A DNA stretch of 64,000 nucleotides, taken from an uncultured Flavobacteriaceae bacterium. Its GTDB lineage: Bacteria > Bacteroidota > Bacteroidia > Flavobacteriales > Flavobacteriaceae. Positions 17,490-26,223 of this stretch are shown piece by piece. The notes beneath the pieces are model-generated. The model saw only the letters and a program-made list of their open reading frames with translations. It was not told the DNA's origin and searched no databases. Location: contig CANKZQ010000005.1 in NCBI GenBank assembly GCA_947488345.1, positions 124,001-188,000 on the forward strand, in the 5' to 3' direction. How positions within the stretch are numbered: the stretch's first letter is position 1; each line of letters begins with the position of its first letter. The position numbers were made by a program, and so were the translations under genes.

Positions 17490-18353
17490 TTAACCTAAAT
17501 AAGTTCTTAAAATTTTGCTTCTAGAAGTATGCTTCAATCTTCTAATTGCTTTTTCTTTTATTTGACGAACTCTTTCGCGAGTCAAGTCAAAAGTTTCACC
17601 AATTTCTTCTAAAGTCATTGGATGTGCATCACCTAAACCAAAGTATAATAAAACAACATCGGCCTCACGAGGAGTTAACGTTTCTAATGCACGTTCGATT
17701 TCAACTTTCAATGACTCATGTAATAAGCTCTTATCAGGATTTGGAGACTCTCCAGAACGTAATACGTCATACAAATTAGAATCTTCACCCTCGATTAAAG
17801 GAGCATCCATAGATACGTGACGTCCAGAATTCTTCATTGATTCTTTTACGTCGTTGATCGTCATATCTAATTCCTTCGCGATTTCTTCAGCCGAAGGAGG
17901 TCTTTCATTTTCTTGCTCTAAACGAGCGAATGTTTTATTGATCTTATTAATAGATCCAATTTTATTCAATGGCAAACGCACAATACGCGATTGCTCTGCC
18001 AACGCTTGTAAGATAGATTGACGAATCCACCAAACAGCGTACGATATAAATTTAAAACCACGTGTTTCATCAAAACGTTTAGCTGCTTTGATCAAACCTA
18101 AGTTACCTTCGTTTATTAAATCAGGTAAAGTTAAACCTTGATTTTGATATTGCTTAGCAACAGAAACTACGAATCTTAAATTTGCTTTTGTTAATCTTTC
18201 TAAAGCTACTTGATCTCCAGCTTTGATACGTTGAGCTAATTCAACTTCCATATCAGCAGTAATCAAATCTACTTTACCTATTTCTTGCAAATATTTGTCT
18301 AAAGAGGCAGTTTCTCTATTGGTAACTTGTTTTGTAATTTTAAGTTGTCTCAT
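17490..18353 (-). CDS. rpoD: Primary sigma factor of RNA polymerase (Bacteroidota type)
   Basis: A 287-residue sigma-70 family factor. It has region 1.2 ([20 protein letters not shown]), region 2 with the core-binding and -10-reading segment ([16 protein letters not shown] and [14 protein letters not shown]), region 3 and region 4 with the helix-turn-helix [20 protein letters not shown]. Region 1.1 is missing, as in the housekeeping sigma factors of Bacteroidota, which read TTTG/TAnnTTTG promoters such as those seen in this window. It has its own terminator and a 395-base divergent region shared with an ECF sigma operon. Confidence 0.96.
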   Translation of the reverse strand: MRQLKITKQVTNRETASLDKYLQEIGKVDLITADMEVELAQRIKAGDQVALERLTKANLRFVVSVAKQYQNQGLTLPDLINEGNLGLIKAAKRFDETRGFKFISYAVWWIRQSILQALAEQSRIVRLPLNKIGSINKINKTFARLEQENERPPSAEEIAKELDMTINDVKESMKNSGRHVSMDAPLIEGEDSNLYDVLRSGESPNPDKSLLHESLKVEIERALETLTPREADVVLLYFGLGDAHPMTLEEIGETFDLTRERVRQIKEKAIRRLKHTSRSKILRTYLG

Positions 18354-18748
18354 ATATTTACTTTAATTAATACTTATTTTTTGTTGTGTACCTATATATA
18401 CGCAAGATGTTACGAGAATGTTACAAAAACATTATTTTTTTCACTCCATGATGCTTAATATAACAACTGAGAAGAGAAAATCCCCCTGTTAGTAACTTGT
18501 TGAGTATTTTTAAACAACCCTGTGATTTCATTTTAATTAATAGCCTATCTTATTGAGTATAAGCTAAACAACGACTAAATGAATAATTGAATGCATAAAA
18601 TGTGACTTTTTAAAAAAGTATGTGTCATAAGAGTAAACATACTATATAAAATAAGTGAAACATAAAGTAAACTTATTTAAAGTCACTAACAAGAAACATT
18701 TATTTTATATAGTTTTTATAGTACATCTAAACCTTAATAGGAAACTAA
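18354..18748. promoter_or_regulatory. Divergent rpoD / ECF sigma region with nested inverted repeats
   Basis: A 395-base gene-free region that must hold promoters of both sigma genes. Its main feature, at 18602-18686, is three perfect inverted repeats nested as in a three-way junction: outer arms GTGACTTT and AAAGTCAC, and two inner hairpins with 7- and 8-base arms. The structure ends 62 bases before the TTG start of the ECF sigma gene. No clear -7 box was found on the plus strand close to that gene. Confidence 0.6.
18602..18686 (+). other. Putative three-stem leader structure upstream of the ECF sigma gene
   Basis: Outer stem: 18602-18609 with 18679-18686. Second stem: AGTATGT 18617-18623 with ACATACT 18637-18643. 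Third stem: AAATAAGT 18649-18656 with ACTTATTT 18671-18678. The two hairpin loops share the string CATAA(G)AGTAA. All pairs are Watson-Crick. It could be an RNA element of the sigma operon leader or a cluster of operators; direction of transcription is assumed from the downstream gene. Confidence 0.45.
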
Positions 18749-19318
18749 TTGAAATCTTCTGTCAAGATCAACCAGCTCAGTGATGAGGAACTGGTTAGTG
18801 AAATCGTAAAAACAAATGATAGTGCGCTTTTTGCAGTGCTATATGACAGGTATGCGCCCATTGTTTTTAATAAATGTCTTGGTTTTGCTAAACATAAGGC
18901 AGAAGCAGAGGATTTAACACATGATATATTTATAAAATTATATGTTAAAATAAGGTCGTTTAAAGGGACGGCTAAATTTTCGACTTGGCTCTATTCGTTT
19001 ACCTATAACTTTTGTGTTAATTATGTACAAAGAGATGCGTATAAAAACAAAGAACAGGTGAACGAAGAGGCCGTAGAAAAAAGAGCGGCAGTGACTGATG
19101 AAGTCAGCGATGAAGATTTTTTTCAGTTAAAAGCTGAAAGATTACAAAAGGTATTGTCAATTATAGATCCAAAAGATAAAATGGTCTTGTTAATGAAATA
19201 TCAAGATGATTTTTCTATTAAAGATATTTCTCAATCATTAGAATTAGGAGAAAGTGCGGTGAAAATGCGCATAAAACGAGCGAAGGAAAAAGTTATGGAA
19301 TTGTACAAAACGATCTAG
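18749..19318 (+). CDS. ECF-type RNA polymerase sigma factor
   Basis: A 189-residue extracytoplasmic-function sigma factor. Region 2 is visible as FAVLYDRYAPIVFNKCLGF and AEDLTHDIFIKLYVKI and region 4 as LLMKYQDDFSIKDISQSLELGESAVKMRIKRAKEK, the typical two-domain layout. The frame begins with TTG at 18749; no upstream ATG exists in frame and the next Met is deep in region 4, so TTG is taken as the start. It is followed by a 63-residue gene after one base and by an MscS-like channel gene, which may be the signal partner or an output. A strongly structured leader precedes it. Confidence 0.92.
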   Translation: MKSSVKINQLSDEELVSEIVKTNDSALFAVLYDRYAPIVFNKCLGFAKHKAEAEDLTHDIFIKLYVKIRSFKGTAKFSTWLYSFTYNFCVNYVQRDAYKNKEQVNEEAVEKRAAVTDEVSDEDFFQLKAERLQKVLSIIDPKDKMVLLMKYQDDFSIKDISQSLELGESAVKMRIKRAKEKVMELYKTI

Positions 19319-19319
19319 T

Positions 19320-19511
19320 ATGGAAAACCCTTTTAAAAAAATATTGAATCAGGAGGCACTTCCTGAGACATTGAAAGATAAAATAATGAATGATATTTCA
19401 TTTATAAAATTATCAATTGATGTGGCAGATTTATTCGCGGTGAAATATCCTACAGTTGCAGGTGAGTTATTTACAATGACTGAAAAGAAATCAAAAAAGA
19501 ATAAAAAATAA
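19320..19511 (+). CDS. Small protein coupled to the ECF sigma gene
   Basis: A 63-residue soluble protein with a basic tail (KKSKKNKK) and no membrane segment. Its ATG lies one base after the sigma gene stop, so it is translationally coupled. Its position is where an anti-sigma factor is often encoded, but it lacks the transmembrane helix and zinc motif of common anti-sigma families, so a regulatory role is a guess. No family recognised. Confidence 0.7.
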   Translation: MENPFKKILNQEALPETLKDKIMNDISFIKLSIDVADLFAVKYPTVAGELFTMTEKKSKKNKK

Positions 19512-19542
19512 TTTTATACGAACCTTTTAATTTTTAAAAATC

Positions 19543-20382
19543 ATGATTATTCAAGACGGGTCAAGCGGGATTAATTTAGACTCATTTCGCGGTATATGGG
19601 ATAATATTTTGTTGGGTTTGCCAAAAATCTTAGGCTTAATAGGTTATATAATTCTATCATGGATACTCCTAAAAGTGGTACTTTATATAGTAAAGAAAGC
19701 ACTAAGTAGAACAAAACTTGATGAATGGTCAGAAAAACTAAAGGAAACAAAAATCTTTGGAAATACCACAATTAATATCGTGTTGACGAAGGTCATTTTA
19801 GCCGTATTAAAATGGTTTTTAGTATTGATCTTTGTTTTAATTGGAGCTGATATTTTTGGACTAGATATGGTTTCTGAAGGGATCAGTGGTTTTATAGCAT
19901 ATTTACCAAAGTTAATAAGTGCATTACTCATTTTTGTTGGAGGAGTTTATTTAGCAACGCTTGTTAAAAAAGCAATTCATACAGCCTTTCAATCATTAGA
20001 AATTACTGGAGGAAAACTTGTTGGGAATATTATATTTTACCTCATAGTTGTATTTATATCTATTACAGCTCTAGATCAGGCAGGTGTTGATACGAGTGTT
20101 ATTAAAAGTAACTTGACACTGATATTGGGATCGATAGTGCTTTCATTTACGATTGCATTTGGATTGGGTTCTAAAGAAATTATTCAACGCTTATTGTTCG
20201 GGTTTTATTCCCGTAAGAATTTGAGTCCTGGTCAACGTATTAAAATTGGGGATGTTCAAGGAGTTATAGAGTCTATTGATAATATATATATGACATTAAT
20301 AACAAATGAAGGAAAATTTATTTTTCCTATCAAGCAGGTAAGTGATAAGATAATTCAAATAGTCGATGATAAGAATACATAA
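19543..20382 (+). CDS. MscS-like mechanosensitive channel family protein
   Basis: A 279-residue inner-membrane protein with five predicted helices (about 24-49, 72-97, 107-140, 160-180 and 190-212). The last helix and following block, IAFGLGSKEIIQRLLFGFYSRK, then LSPGQRIKIGDVQGVIESI (about 233-251), match the pore helix and beta domain of MscS-family channels. It lacks the long cytoplasmic vestibule of classical MscS, so it is a short variant similar to the CmpX-like group. It is the third gene of the ECF sigma unit, 31 bases after the small protein gene. Osmotic or envelope stress sensing is a reasonable inference. Confidence 0.85.
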   Translation: MIIQDGSSGINLDSFRGIWDNILLGLPKILGLIGYIILSWILLKVVLYIVKKALSRTKLDEWSEKLKETKIFGNTTINIVLTKVILAVLKWFLVLIFVLIGADIFGLDMVSEGISGFIAYLPKLISALLIFVGGVYLATLVKKAIHTAFQSLEITGGKLVGNIIFYLIVVFISITALDQAGVDTSVIKSNLTLILGSIVLSFTIAFGLGSKEIIQRLLFGFYSRKNLSPGQRIKIGDVQGVIESIDNIYMTLITNEGKFIFPIKQVSDKIIQIVDDKNT

Positions 20383-20523
20383 AAGAACAAATACTCTTGC
20401 TGTTTTACGTTGGGGAATGTAAGTACAAACGAATCTTTATTATTTGTCATAACACAAGAGTATCGCTTACAGAGGTTTGACAGAGCCTCTGATATTGGTA
20501 AATCAGTCAGGTTTTCTATAAAT

Positions 20524-20556
20524 AAAGGGGTTTATTATATAGATTGCGTTTATCAA
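20524..20556. repeat. Direct repeat, copy 1 of 2
   Basis: 33 bases, 30 identical with the copy at 20688-20720. It lies directly before the hairpin at 20559-20597. Confidence 0.75.
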
Positions 20557-20558
20557 TA

Positions 20559-20597
20559 AAAAGCTTCCTATCTCGAGAGATTGGGAGGGAAGCTTTT
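20559..20597. terminator. Hairpin after repeat copy 1, probable terminator of the ECF/MscS unit
   Basis: Arms AAAAGCTTCC (20559-20568) and GGAAGCTTTT (20588-20597) form a 10-base stem with an AT-flanked T-run on both strands, so it can stop transcription from either side. Confidence 0.65.
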
Positions 20598-20687
20598 AAA
20601 AAATAATTGAAAAAGAAAAGGGAAAATGTATGAGAGAAGAAGTTCAAAACTTCAAAAACCGATAAATCAACCAAAATCTATTGAAGT

Positions 20688-20720
20688 AAAGGGGTTTATT
20701 ATATAGATTCGATTTATCAA
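20688..20720. repeat. Direct repeat, copy 2 of 2
   Basis: Second copy of the 33-base repeat, 164 bases after the first, followed directly by the hairpin at 20722-20752. Confidence 0.75.
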
Positions 20721-20721
20721 A

Positions 20722-20752
20722 AGAAGGCCTCTCCGTTCGGAGAGGCTTTCAC
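20722..20752. terminator. Hairpin after repeat copy 2
   Basis: GCCTCTCC (20727-20734) and GGAGAGGC (20739-20746) with a GTTC loop. It lies directly after the stop of the minus-strand regulator gene and can terminate it (T-rich on the minus side). Confidence 0.7.
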
Positions 20753-20755
20753 TTT

Positions 20756-21754
20756 TTATTCAAATCCTAAGGCCTTGTTTATGGTAATGCGGTCTCTTAA
20801 CTTATTTATTTTTTGATGCATTTTATTAAAAAACAGCGTTCTATCTTTCTCTCCAGAATGTACAAGTAATTTTGAATTAGTCATTTGTCGATGAAAGAAA
20901 TCGTCCATAATATCACAAGTCTCTTGGTGTTCAATCTTTAAATATTCTAGCACGGTATAGGGTACAAAAAAAGCTTTTCTGTGAGTTGTTTTTACCATAA
21001 TTATATTACTCATGGTTAGCAAATCACTTTTATATAAGTTATAGGAGGCATTATTTTTTGAATTGATAATACTTTGCTGGATTGTTTGTTGCTCAACATG
21101 ATGTACAATCTCTTCCAAATCATCACATATCTTAAGAGCTAGATCTTTAGACAGCAGTTGAGAATCGTAGAAATAAATGATTTGTTCTAAAGTACCGTTG
21201 ATTGTATTGTCGTTCCAAAATTCGGTAATATTTATAAAATTATAAGTCCGACCCAATTCAAAAGCTTTTTCAAGCAACGATTCAGGAATGGTTTTTATAA
21301 AGGTATCAAAAGAAACCTTGTTTTTAGTCATTTCTTTATTCGTAAGTTTTAGCCATACATATATTTTATAACGAGTGATGAACGAATCTTTGAGCGTATA
21401 AAATAACGGAATATCTTTTGCCGAGTATAAAATTGAGGCGCTCGATAATTTTGTTAAGGGAACTAAATTTGCAATTGACCTAGAAAAATAAGACTCTAAA
21501 TGTACAGTATCTAGAATTCTCGGCGATTTTTCTACAACAATAGTGTTTGGACTTCCAACTTCGTACAACCGATTCAGTGATATTTTGAAGTGCTTGGCTA
21601 GTATCACACCCTCCTCTAAGGTTAAATTTGTTTTTAAATTAATTCTTCTATAGGCGGCGTCATAGCCGATATCTAAAACAGCGGCAATCTCATCTATAAA
21701 TGAAGTACTCCCAGCATTCTTTTCCTTTAAAAACTTGATAAATTGATTTTGCAT
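20756..21754 (-). CDS. Putative helix-turn-helix regulator, 332 aa
   Basis: The first 70 residues (FIDEIAAVLDIGYDAAYRRINLKTNLTLEEGVILAKHF split over 19-56) have the spacing of an Xre/BetR-like helix-turn-helix DNA-binding domain, typical of a flavobacterial regulator family. The remaining 260 residues are helical and contain no known ligand-binding motif and no membrane segment. It is divergent from an outer-membrane barrel gene 113 bases away, so control of that gene is plausible. Family assignment rests on the N-terminal helices only. Confidence 0.7.
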   Translation of the reverse strand: MQNQFIKFLKEKNAGSTSFIDEIAAVLDIGYDAAYRRINLKTNLTLEEGVILAKHFKISLNRLYEVGSPNTIVVEKSPRILDTVHLESYFSRSIANLVPLTKLSSASILYSAKDIPLFYTLKDSFITRYKIYVWLKLTNKEMTKNKVSFDTFIKTIPESLLEKAFELGRTYNFINITEFWNDNTINGTLEQIIYFYDSQLLSKDLALKICDDLEEIVHHVEQQTIQQSIINSKNNASYNLYKSDLLTMSNIIMVKTTHRKAFFVPYTVLEYLKIEHQETCDIMDDFFHRQMTNSKLLVHSGEKDRTLFFNKMHQKINKLRDRITINKALGFE

Positions 21755-21867
21755 TATTCACAAATTATTATAAAAACATGATTTCTATTTGTGAAATTTA
21801 AGATTTATTTTTTGGAAAAACGCCAAAAATGTAGATGTTATTATAAATATCACAAGTAGTTTTAACC

Positions 21868-22443
21868 ATGTTAACCGAAAATAAAGCAATTATGAACACG
21901 ACACTTAAACAACGAATAGAACTATTGTTTTTTGTGCTTTTGTGCATTTATGGTAGTTATAATGTGTTTGCACAAGATGTAAAAGATCAGCACATTGGTA
22001 CGAACGAATTAAAGATCAACATGGGGTCTTTATTATTGGAATTTCCAGAAATAAGTTATGAGTATATTATAAATGAAGAATCATCAATAGGCATCTCAGT
22101 TGCACTTCCTTTAGATCGAGATATAAGCTATCGATTTATAATATCTCCTAATTATCGGATATTTTTTGGAGAAAAAAGAGCAGCTGGTTTTTTTATTGAG
22201 GCAAATTCGGCCATCTTTTCACAAAGGTTTCAAAGGGATCTTATTTTTGGAAGTATTAATGACCCTTCAACGGATAGCACCAAAATAGGTTGGGGTTTAG
22301 GAATCGCTGTTGGAGGGAAATTTTTGACAAAAAATGGTTTTATCGGAGAGATTTATGTTGGAGGTGGTCGAAATTTTATCAATACGGATAAAATTGATGG
22401 AGGGTATCCAAGAATCGGGATTTCGATAGGGAAAAGATTTTAA
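21868..22443 (+). CDS. Outer-membrane beta-barrel protein
   Basis: The frame opens at 21868, but the Met at 21892 starts a standard signal peptide (TTLKQRIELLFFVLLCIYG) ending near FAQ, and is the better start; the mature part is about 155 residues of alternating strands. The end, YPRIGISIGKRF, has the terminal aromatic typical of outer-membrane barrels. Small barrels of this type are probably structural or binding proteins; ligand unknown. It is followed after 16 bases by an SDR gene on the same strand and lies divergent to a helix-turn-helix gene. Confidence 0.75.
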   Translation: MLTENKAIMNTTLKQRIELLFFVLLCIYGSYNVFAQDVKDQHIGTNELKINMGSLLLEFPEISYEYIINEESSIGISVALPLDRDISYRFIISPNYRIFFGEKRAAGFFIEANSAIFSQRFQRDLIFGSINDPSTDSTKIGWGLGIAVGGKFLTKNGFIGEIYVGGGRNFINTDKIDGGYPRIGISIGKRF

Positions 22444-22459
22444 TTTTATACAAAATACT

Positions 22460-23245
22460 ATGGCTAAAACAGCATTGATTACAGGGGCAGCTTCGGGCAT
22501 TGGCTATGAACTCTCACTTTTGTTGGCTAGAGATTCGTATAATTTGATTTTGATCGACTTAGATATGGTTAAACTTCTTATGGCTAAAACCTCCATTTCA
22601 AATATGTATGAGTGTAAAATTAAATGTATAGAGCAAGATTTATCCAAAAAAAATGCGGCAGTAGCAGTTTTTTCTCAAATAGAGAATGTCGCTGTTGACA
22701 TTTTAATAAACAATGCTGGTTTTGGTATTTTTGGCACCTTTTCAAAAACAAATTGGCATCGAGAATCTGAAATGTTGAATCTACATATTCATACAACGAC
22801 GCACTTAACGAAGTTATTCTTACAACAAATGATACATCGTAATTCAGGAAAGATTTTGAATATTGCTTCACTTGCAGCATTTCAACCCGGACCGTTAATG
22901 GCCTTGTATTATGCGTCGAAAGCGTATATATTATCTTTCTCTGAAGCAATTGCGAATGAACTAAAAGGTACGGGAGTTTCTATTACAGTATTATGTCCTG
23001 GTCAAACAAAAACGGCTTTTCAAAATGGTGTTTCGCAAACGTCAAGTGAAGCTGCATCTGGTTTTTATAGTGCATGTCCAAAGAAAGTAGCTAAAGCTGG
23101 ATATGAGGCCTTACTTAAGGGGAAAACAGTCGTTATTCCAGGAAAATTTAATAAGTTTTTATCCTTTCTCCCCAGAGTTGTTTCAAGAAGTTTTGCCACG
23201 AATATGGTGAGGAAAATTCAAGAAAAAAATAGAGCTAGTGCTTAA
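22460..23245 (+). CDS. Short-chain dehydrogenase/reductase
   Basis: A 261-residue classical SDR. The cofactor motif TGAASGIG (8-15) is followed by Asp33 in LIDLD, which favours NAD(H) over NADP(H). NNAGFG (about 84-89), the catalytic Ser in IASLAAF and YYASKAY (Tyr and Lys) complete the active site. The C-terminal region (PKKVAKAGYEALLKGK) resembles the DltE/YqjQ-type group of lipid- or carbonyl-reducing enzymes. Substrate is unknown. It lies 17 bases after the barrel gene, so both are likely one transcript. Confidence 0.88.
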   Translation: MAKTALITGAASGIGYELSLLLARDSYNLILIDLDMVKLLMAKTSISNMYECKIKCIEQDLSKKNAAVAVFSQIENVAVDILINNAGFGIFGTFSKTNWHRESEMLNLHIHTTTHLTKLFLQQMIHRNSGKILNIASLAAFQPGPLMALYYASKAYILSFSEAIANELKGTGVSITVLCPGQTKTAFQNGVSQTSSEAASGFYSACPKKVAKAGYEALLKGKTVVIPGKFNKFLSFLPRVVSRSFATNMVRKIQEKNRASA

Positions 23246-23264
23246 GAGTAAATTATTTGCTATG

Positions 23265-23304
23265 AAAAAAACCATCTTCCCGATATTTCGGGAGATGGTT
23301 TTTG
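23265..23304. terminator. Bidirectional terminator between the SDR gene and pnp
   Basis: Arms AAACCATCT..CCCGA and TCGGG.AGATGGTTT with A- and T-runs on the outer sides; it serves the convergent genes on both strands. Confidence 0.85.
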
Positions 23305-23323
23305 TTTTGAAAAAAGAAAAGAA

Positions 23324-25576
23324 TTAATCTTCTTTTTTATTTTCTCGTGGTCTTCTATCGTCTCTACGATTATCTCTACCACGGTTATCTCTGCCGCGAT
23401 TGTTATCACGTCCACCTCTGTTATTATCTCTTGGAGGTCTTTCTACAAAACCTTCAGGTTTCGGCAAGATTGCTTTACGAGATACTTTTTCTTTACGCGT
23501 ACGTTTGTCAATACCAAAGTATTTCACATCGAATACGTCTCCCATGTTTACCACATCAGACACATTTTCGGTACGTTCCCAAGCAAGTTCAGAAACGTGT
23601 AATAATACTTCATTACCTGGAGCTTCAGCATATTCCACAACAGCACCAAAATCTAACATTTTGATAACTTTTACTTCATAGACACTTCCAACTTCTGGTT
23701 TGAACGTTAAAGAGTCGATTTTTGCCAATACAGCATCAATACCTTCCTGTCCAGTTCCTAAGATTTCAACGATACCTTCTTCTGTTACCGGGTCTTCGTT
23801 GATAACGATCGTACATCCAGTTTCTTTCTGTAATTCTTGAATTACTTTTCCACCTGGTCCGATTAAGGCACCAATATATTCATTAGCGATTCTAGCCGTC
23901 ACCATTTTAGGTGCGTAAGATTTCACATCTTCTCTTGGAGCAGCGATTGTATCTGTTAGTTTTTCTAAAATATGCAAACGACCATCTCTAGCCTGTTGTA
24001 ATGCATTAACCAGAATTTCGTAACTCAATCCTTTTACTTTGATATCCATCTGACAAGCTGTAATACCGTCTGCAGTACCTGTAACTTTAAAGTCCATATC
24101 ACCTAAATGATCTTCGTCACCTAGGATATCAGATAATACAGCATACTTTCCAGAATCAGCATCAGATATCAATCCCATGGCGATCCCAGACACTGGCTTA
24201 GTCATTTGAACACCCGCGTCCATCATGGCCATCGTTCCAGCACAAACAGTTGCCATCGAAGAAGAACCGTTAGATTCTAATACCTCAGAGACAATACGTA
24301 CCGTATATGGGCAATCTGCAGGAACCATTCCTTTTAAAGCACGTTGTGCTAAGTTACCGTGTCCTACCTCACGACGTGAAGTTCCACGAATAGGTCTTGC
24401 TTCACCCGTACAAAAAGGAGGGAAGTTATAATGAAGATAGAAAGTTTCTTCTCCTTCATATGATGGCATATCAATTTTGTTTGCTTCTCTAGATGTTCCT
24501 AAAGTTACGGTTGCCAATGCTTGCGTTTCTCCACGCGTAAAAATTGAAGAACCATGTACAGAAGGTAAGTAATCAGTTTCACACCAGATAGGGCGAATAT
24601 CTACTGTTTTACGACCATCTAATCGCAATCCTTCATTTAACGTAAGATCTCTAATGGCAGCTTTTTCTGCAGCACGATAGTATTTAGATACTAAGTCTCC
24701 AAAATCTTCTAACTCTTCTTCGCTAAATGTAGCTTTGATTTCTTCTTTAATTTCACCGAAAGCGGCACCACGTTCATGCTTAGAAGAACCAGCTTTTGCA
24801 ATAGCATACACTTTGTCGTATGCCATGTCATGTACTTTTTTCTTCAAGTCTTCATCTTCTCTTTCTGGCTCATATTCACGTACTTCTTTTTTACCGAAAG
24901 CTTCAGCTAAACGCTCTTGAGCCGCACATTGTACTTTGATAGCTTCATGAGCAAATTTGATAGCGTCAGCCATTTCTTCTTCAGAAATTTCATCCATTTC
25001 ACCTTCAACCATCATTACCGAATCAGCAGAAGCACCGATCATCATGTCGATATCAGACTCTTCTAATTGTGCTCGAGTCGGATTGATGATAAACTCACCA
25101 TTTACACGACCAACGCGTGCCTCAGAAATAGCACATTCAAATGGGAAATCTGATAACTGAATAGCCGCAGAAGCTGCTAATCCAGCCATTGCGTCAGGCA
25201 TAACATCTTCGTCATGAGACATCAATTGAATCATTACCTGTGTTTCACTATGGTAATCTTTTGGAAATAATGGACGTAAAACACGGTCTACTAGTCGCAT
25301 TGTTAATACTTCACCATCACTAGGTCGTGCTTCTCTTTTAAAGAAACCTCCAGGATAACGTCCTGCTGCCGCAAACTTTTCACGATAATCTACTGTTAAC
25401 GGTAAAAAGTCTACATCACTTTGTTTGTAGTTGGAAACGACTGTACATAATAACATACATTTTCCAGATTGAACTACTACCGAACCATGAGCTTGTTTTG
25501 CTAATTTTCCGGTTTCGATGGAAATTTCTCTTCCATCACCAAGGTCTATGACCTCTCTAAAAACTTTTGGAATCAT
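23324..25576 (-). CDS. pnp: Polyribonucleotide nucleotidyltransferase (PNPase)
   Basis: A 750-residue phosphorolytic 3'-5' exoribonuclease of mRNA decay. Two RNase PH domains (about 5-230 and 320-540, with [23 protein letters not shown] and [20 protein letters not shown] in the active second copy), then a KH domain ([15 protein letters not shown], about 567-581) and an S1 domain ([20 protein letters not shown]). The last 40 residues are a low-complexity tail rich in Arg, Gly, Asn and Asp, beyond the usual S1 end; it is probably RNA binding. Gene order rpsO-pnp is conserved in bacteria. A hairpin in the leader may serve autoregulation. Confidence 0.97.
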   Translation of the reverse strand: MIPKVFREVIDLGDGREISIETGKLAKQAHGSVVVQSGKCMLLCTVVSNYKQSDVDFLPLTVDYREKFAAAGRYPGGFFKREARPSDGEVLTMRLVDRVLRPLFPKDYHSETQVMIQLMSHDEDVMPDAMAGLAASAAIQLSDFPFECAISEARVGRVNGEFIINPTRAQLEESDIDMMIGASADSVMMVEGEMDEISEEEMADAIKFAHEAIKVQCAAQERLAEAFGKKEVREYEPEREDEDLKKKVHDMAYDKVYAIAKAGSSKHERGAAFGEIKEEIKATFSEEELEDFGDLVSKYYRAAEKAAIRDLTLNEGLRLDGRKTVDIRPIWCETDYLPSVHGSSIFTRGETQALATVTLGTSREANKIDMPSYEGEETFYLHYNFPPFCTGEARPIRGTSRREVGHGNLAQRALKGMVPADCPYTVRIVSEVLESNGSSSMATVCAGTMAMMDAGVQMTKPVSGIAMGLISDADSGKYAVLSDILGDEDHLGDMDFKVTGTADGITACQMDIKVKGLSYEILVNALQQARDGRLHILEKLTDTIAAPREDVKSYAPKMVTARIANEYIGALIGPGGKVIQELQKETGCTIVINEDPVTEEGIVEILGTGQEGIDAVLAKIDSLTFKPEVGSVYEVKVIKMLDFGAVVEYAEAPGNEVLLHVSELAWERTENVSDVVNMGDVFDVKYFGIDKRTRKEKVSRKAILPKPEGFVERPPRDNNRGGRDNNRGRDNRGRDNRRDDRRPRENKKED

Positions 25577-25650
25577 AAATATTTTTTAATTCTAATTAAA
25601 CAATGGTCGTTGTGTTGTAGTAGTAATTGTTGACCAATGAAAAACTATGA

Positions 25651-25682
25651 ATCCTGTCCGAACTCTTCGGGATTTTCAGGAT
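25651..25682 (-). promoter_or_regulatory. Hairpin in the rpsO-pnp intergenic leader
   Basis: Two stacked stems: ATCCTG (25651-25656) with CAGGAT (25677-25682) and, inside, CCGAA (25658-25662) with TTCGG (25666-25670). It lies 70 bases upstream of the pnp start and downstream of the rpsO terminator. E. coli pnp is autoregulated through an RNase III-cleaved stem at the same relative position; similar use here is inference. Confidence 0.4.
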
Positions 25683-25730
25683 CTGCTTAATCATAAATGC
25701 GTATTTAAATTCTTACGCTTGAACTATATG

Positions 25731-25759
25731 AAATAAAAAGAGAGGCATAAAGCCTCTCT
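25731..25759 (-). terminator. Terminator of rpsO
   Basis: AGAGAGGC and GCCTCTCT form an 8-base stem with a 5-base loop, followed on the minus strand by CTTTTTATTT, 8 bases after the rpsO stop. Confidence 0.75.
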
Positions 25760-25766
25760 AAATTGA

Positions 25767-26036
25767 TTATTTTCTTAATCCTAATTCTTTAACAATTGCA
25801 CGATATCTTACAATATCAGTCTTAATTAGATAATCAAGTAAACTTCTGCGCTTACCTACTAATTTCACTAAAGAACGTTCCGTATTAAAATCTTTACGGT
25901 TTTTCTTTAAATGCTCTGTTAAATGGTTAATTCTGTGTGTGAACAAAGCAATTTGTCCTTCAGATGAACCTGTGTCTTTTTCAGATTTTCCGTGCTTTTT
26001 GAAAATCTCTTGTTTCTTTTCTGTTGTTAAATACAT
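25767..26036 (-). CDS. rpsO: 30S ribosomal protein S15
   Basis: An 89-residue primary 16S rRNA-binding protein of the small subunit. The sequence contains the family signature GSSEGQIALFTHRINHLTEH and VGKRRSLLDYL. Length matches the normal 88-90 residues. It precedes pnp on the same strand, the conserved bacterial order, with its own terminator between them and a near-perfect promoter upstream. Confidence 0.98.
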   Translation of the reverse strand: MYLTTEKKQEIFKKHGKSEKDTGSSEGQIALFTHRINHLTEHLKKNRKDFNTERSLVKLVGKRRSLLDYLIKTDIVRYRAIVKELGLRK

Positions 26037-26089
26037 GCTAACATTAAATTTTATTAATCATTTTTATGTACTGATACGCTATCAGGCGG

Positions 26090-26119
26090 CAAATATAAAA
26101 CTATTATTTTGATTGGCAA
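26090..26119 (-). promoter_or_regulatory. Promoter of rpsO
   Basis: On the minus strand TTG (26117-26119), a 19-base spacer and TATATTTG (26090-26097) match the Bacteroidota primary promoter exactly, 54 bases upstream of the start codon. Confidence 0.7.
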
Positions 26120-26223
26120 CATTTTGTATCTATCAGTTTTAGAGTTCATGTATAAATTTTAGATGCTTATTAAACCTTTTTCATTGATACAAGTCATAGA
26201 ATCGTAACTTAAAAAATAATATC

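Larger units (their letters stand above)
20383..20755. other. Intergenic region with two repeat-plus-hairpin modules
   Basis: No gene is supported in these 373 bases. A 33-base sequence starting AAAGGGGTTTATTATATAG occurs twice, at 20524-20556 and 20688-20720, with 30 identical positions; the only differences are three adjacent bases. Each copy is followed within eight bases by a strong GC-rich hairpin. A 26-codon frame at 20626-20706 runs into the second copy but the first copy is not open in the same frame, so coding is unlikely. Confidence 0.6.

Noticed and set aside
20626-20706. 26-codon ORF (MYERRSSKLQKP...) running into repeat copy 2
   Set aside because: Repeat copy 1 is closed in the same frame, and the frame has no other support, so it is likely by chance.
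24225-25160. Several plus-strand open frames inside pnp
   Set aside because: They are shadow frames of a highly conserved gene, with no start signals or domains.
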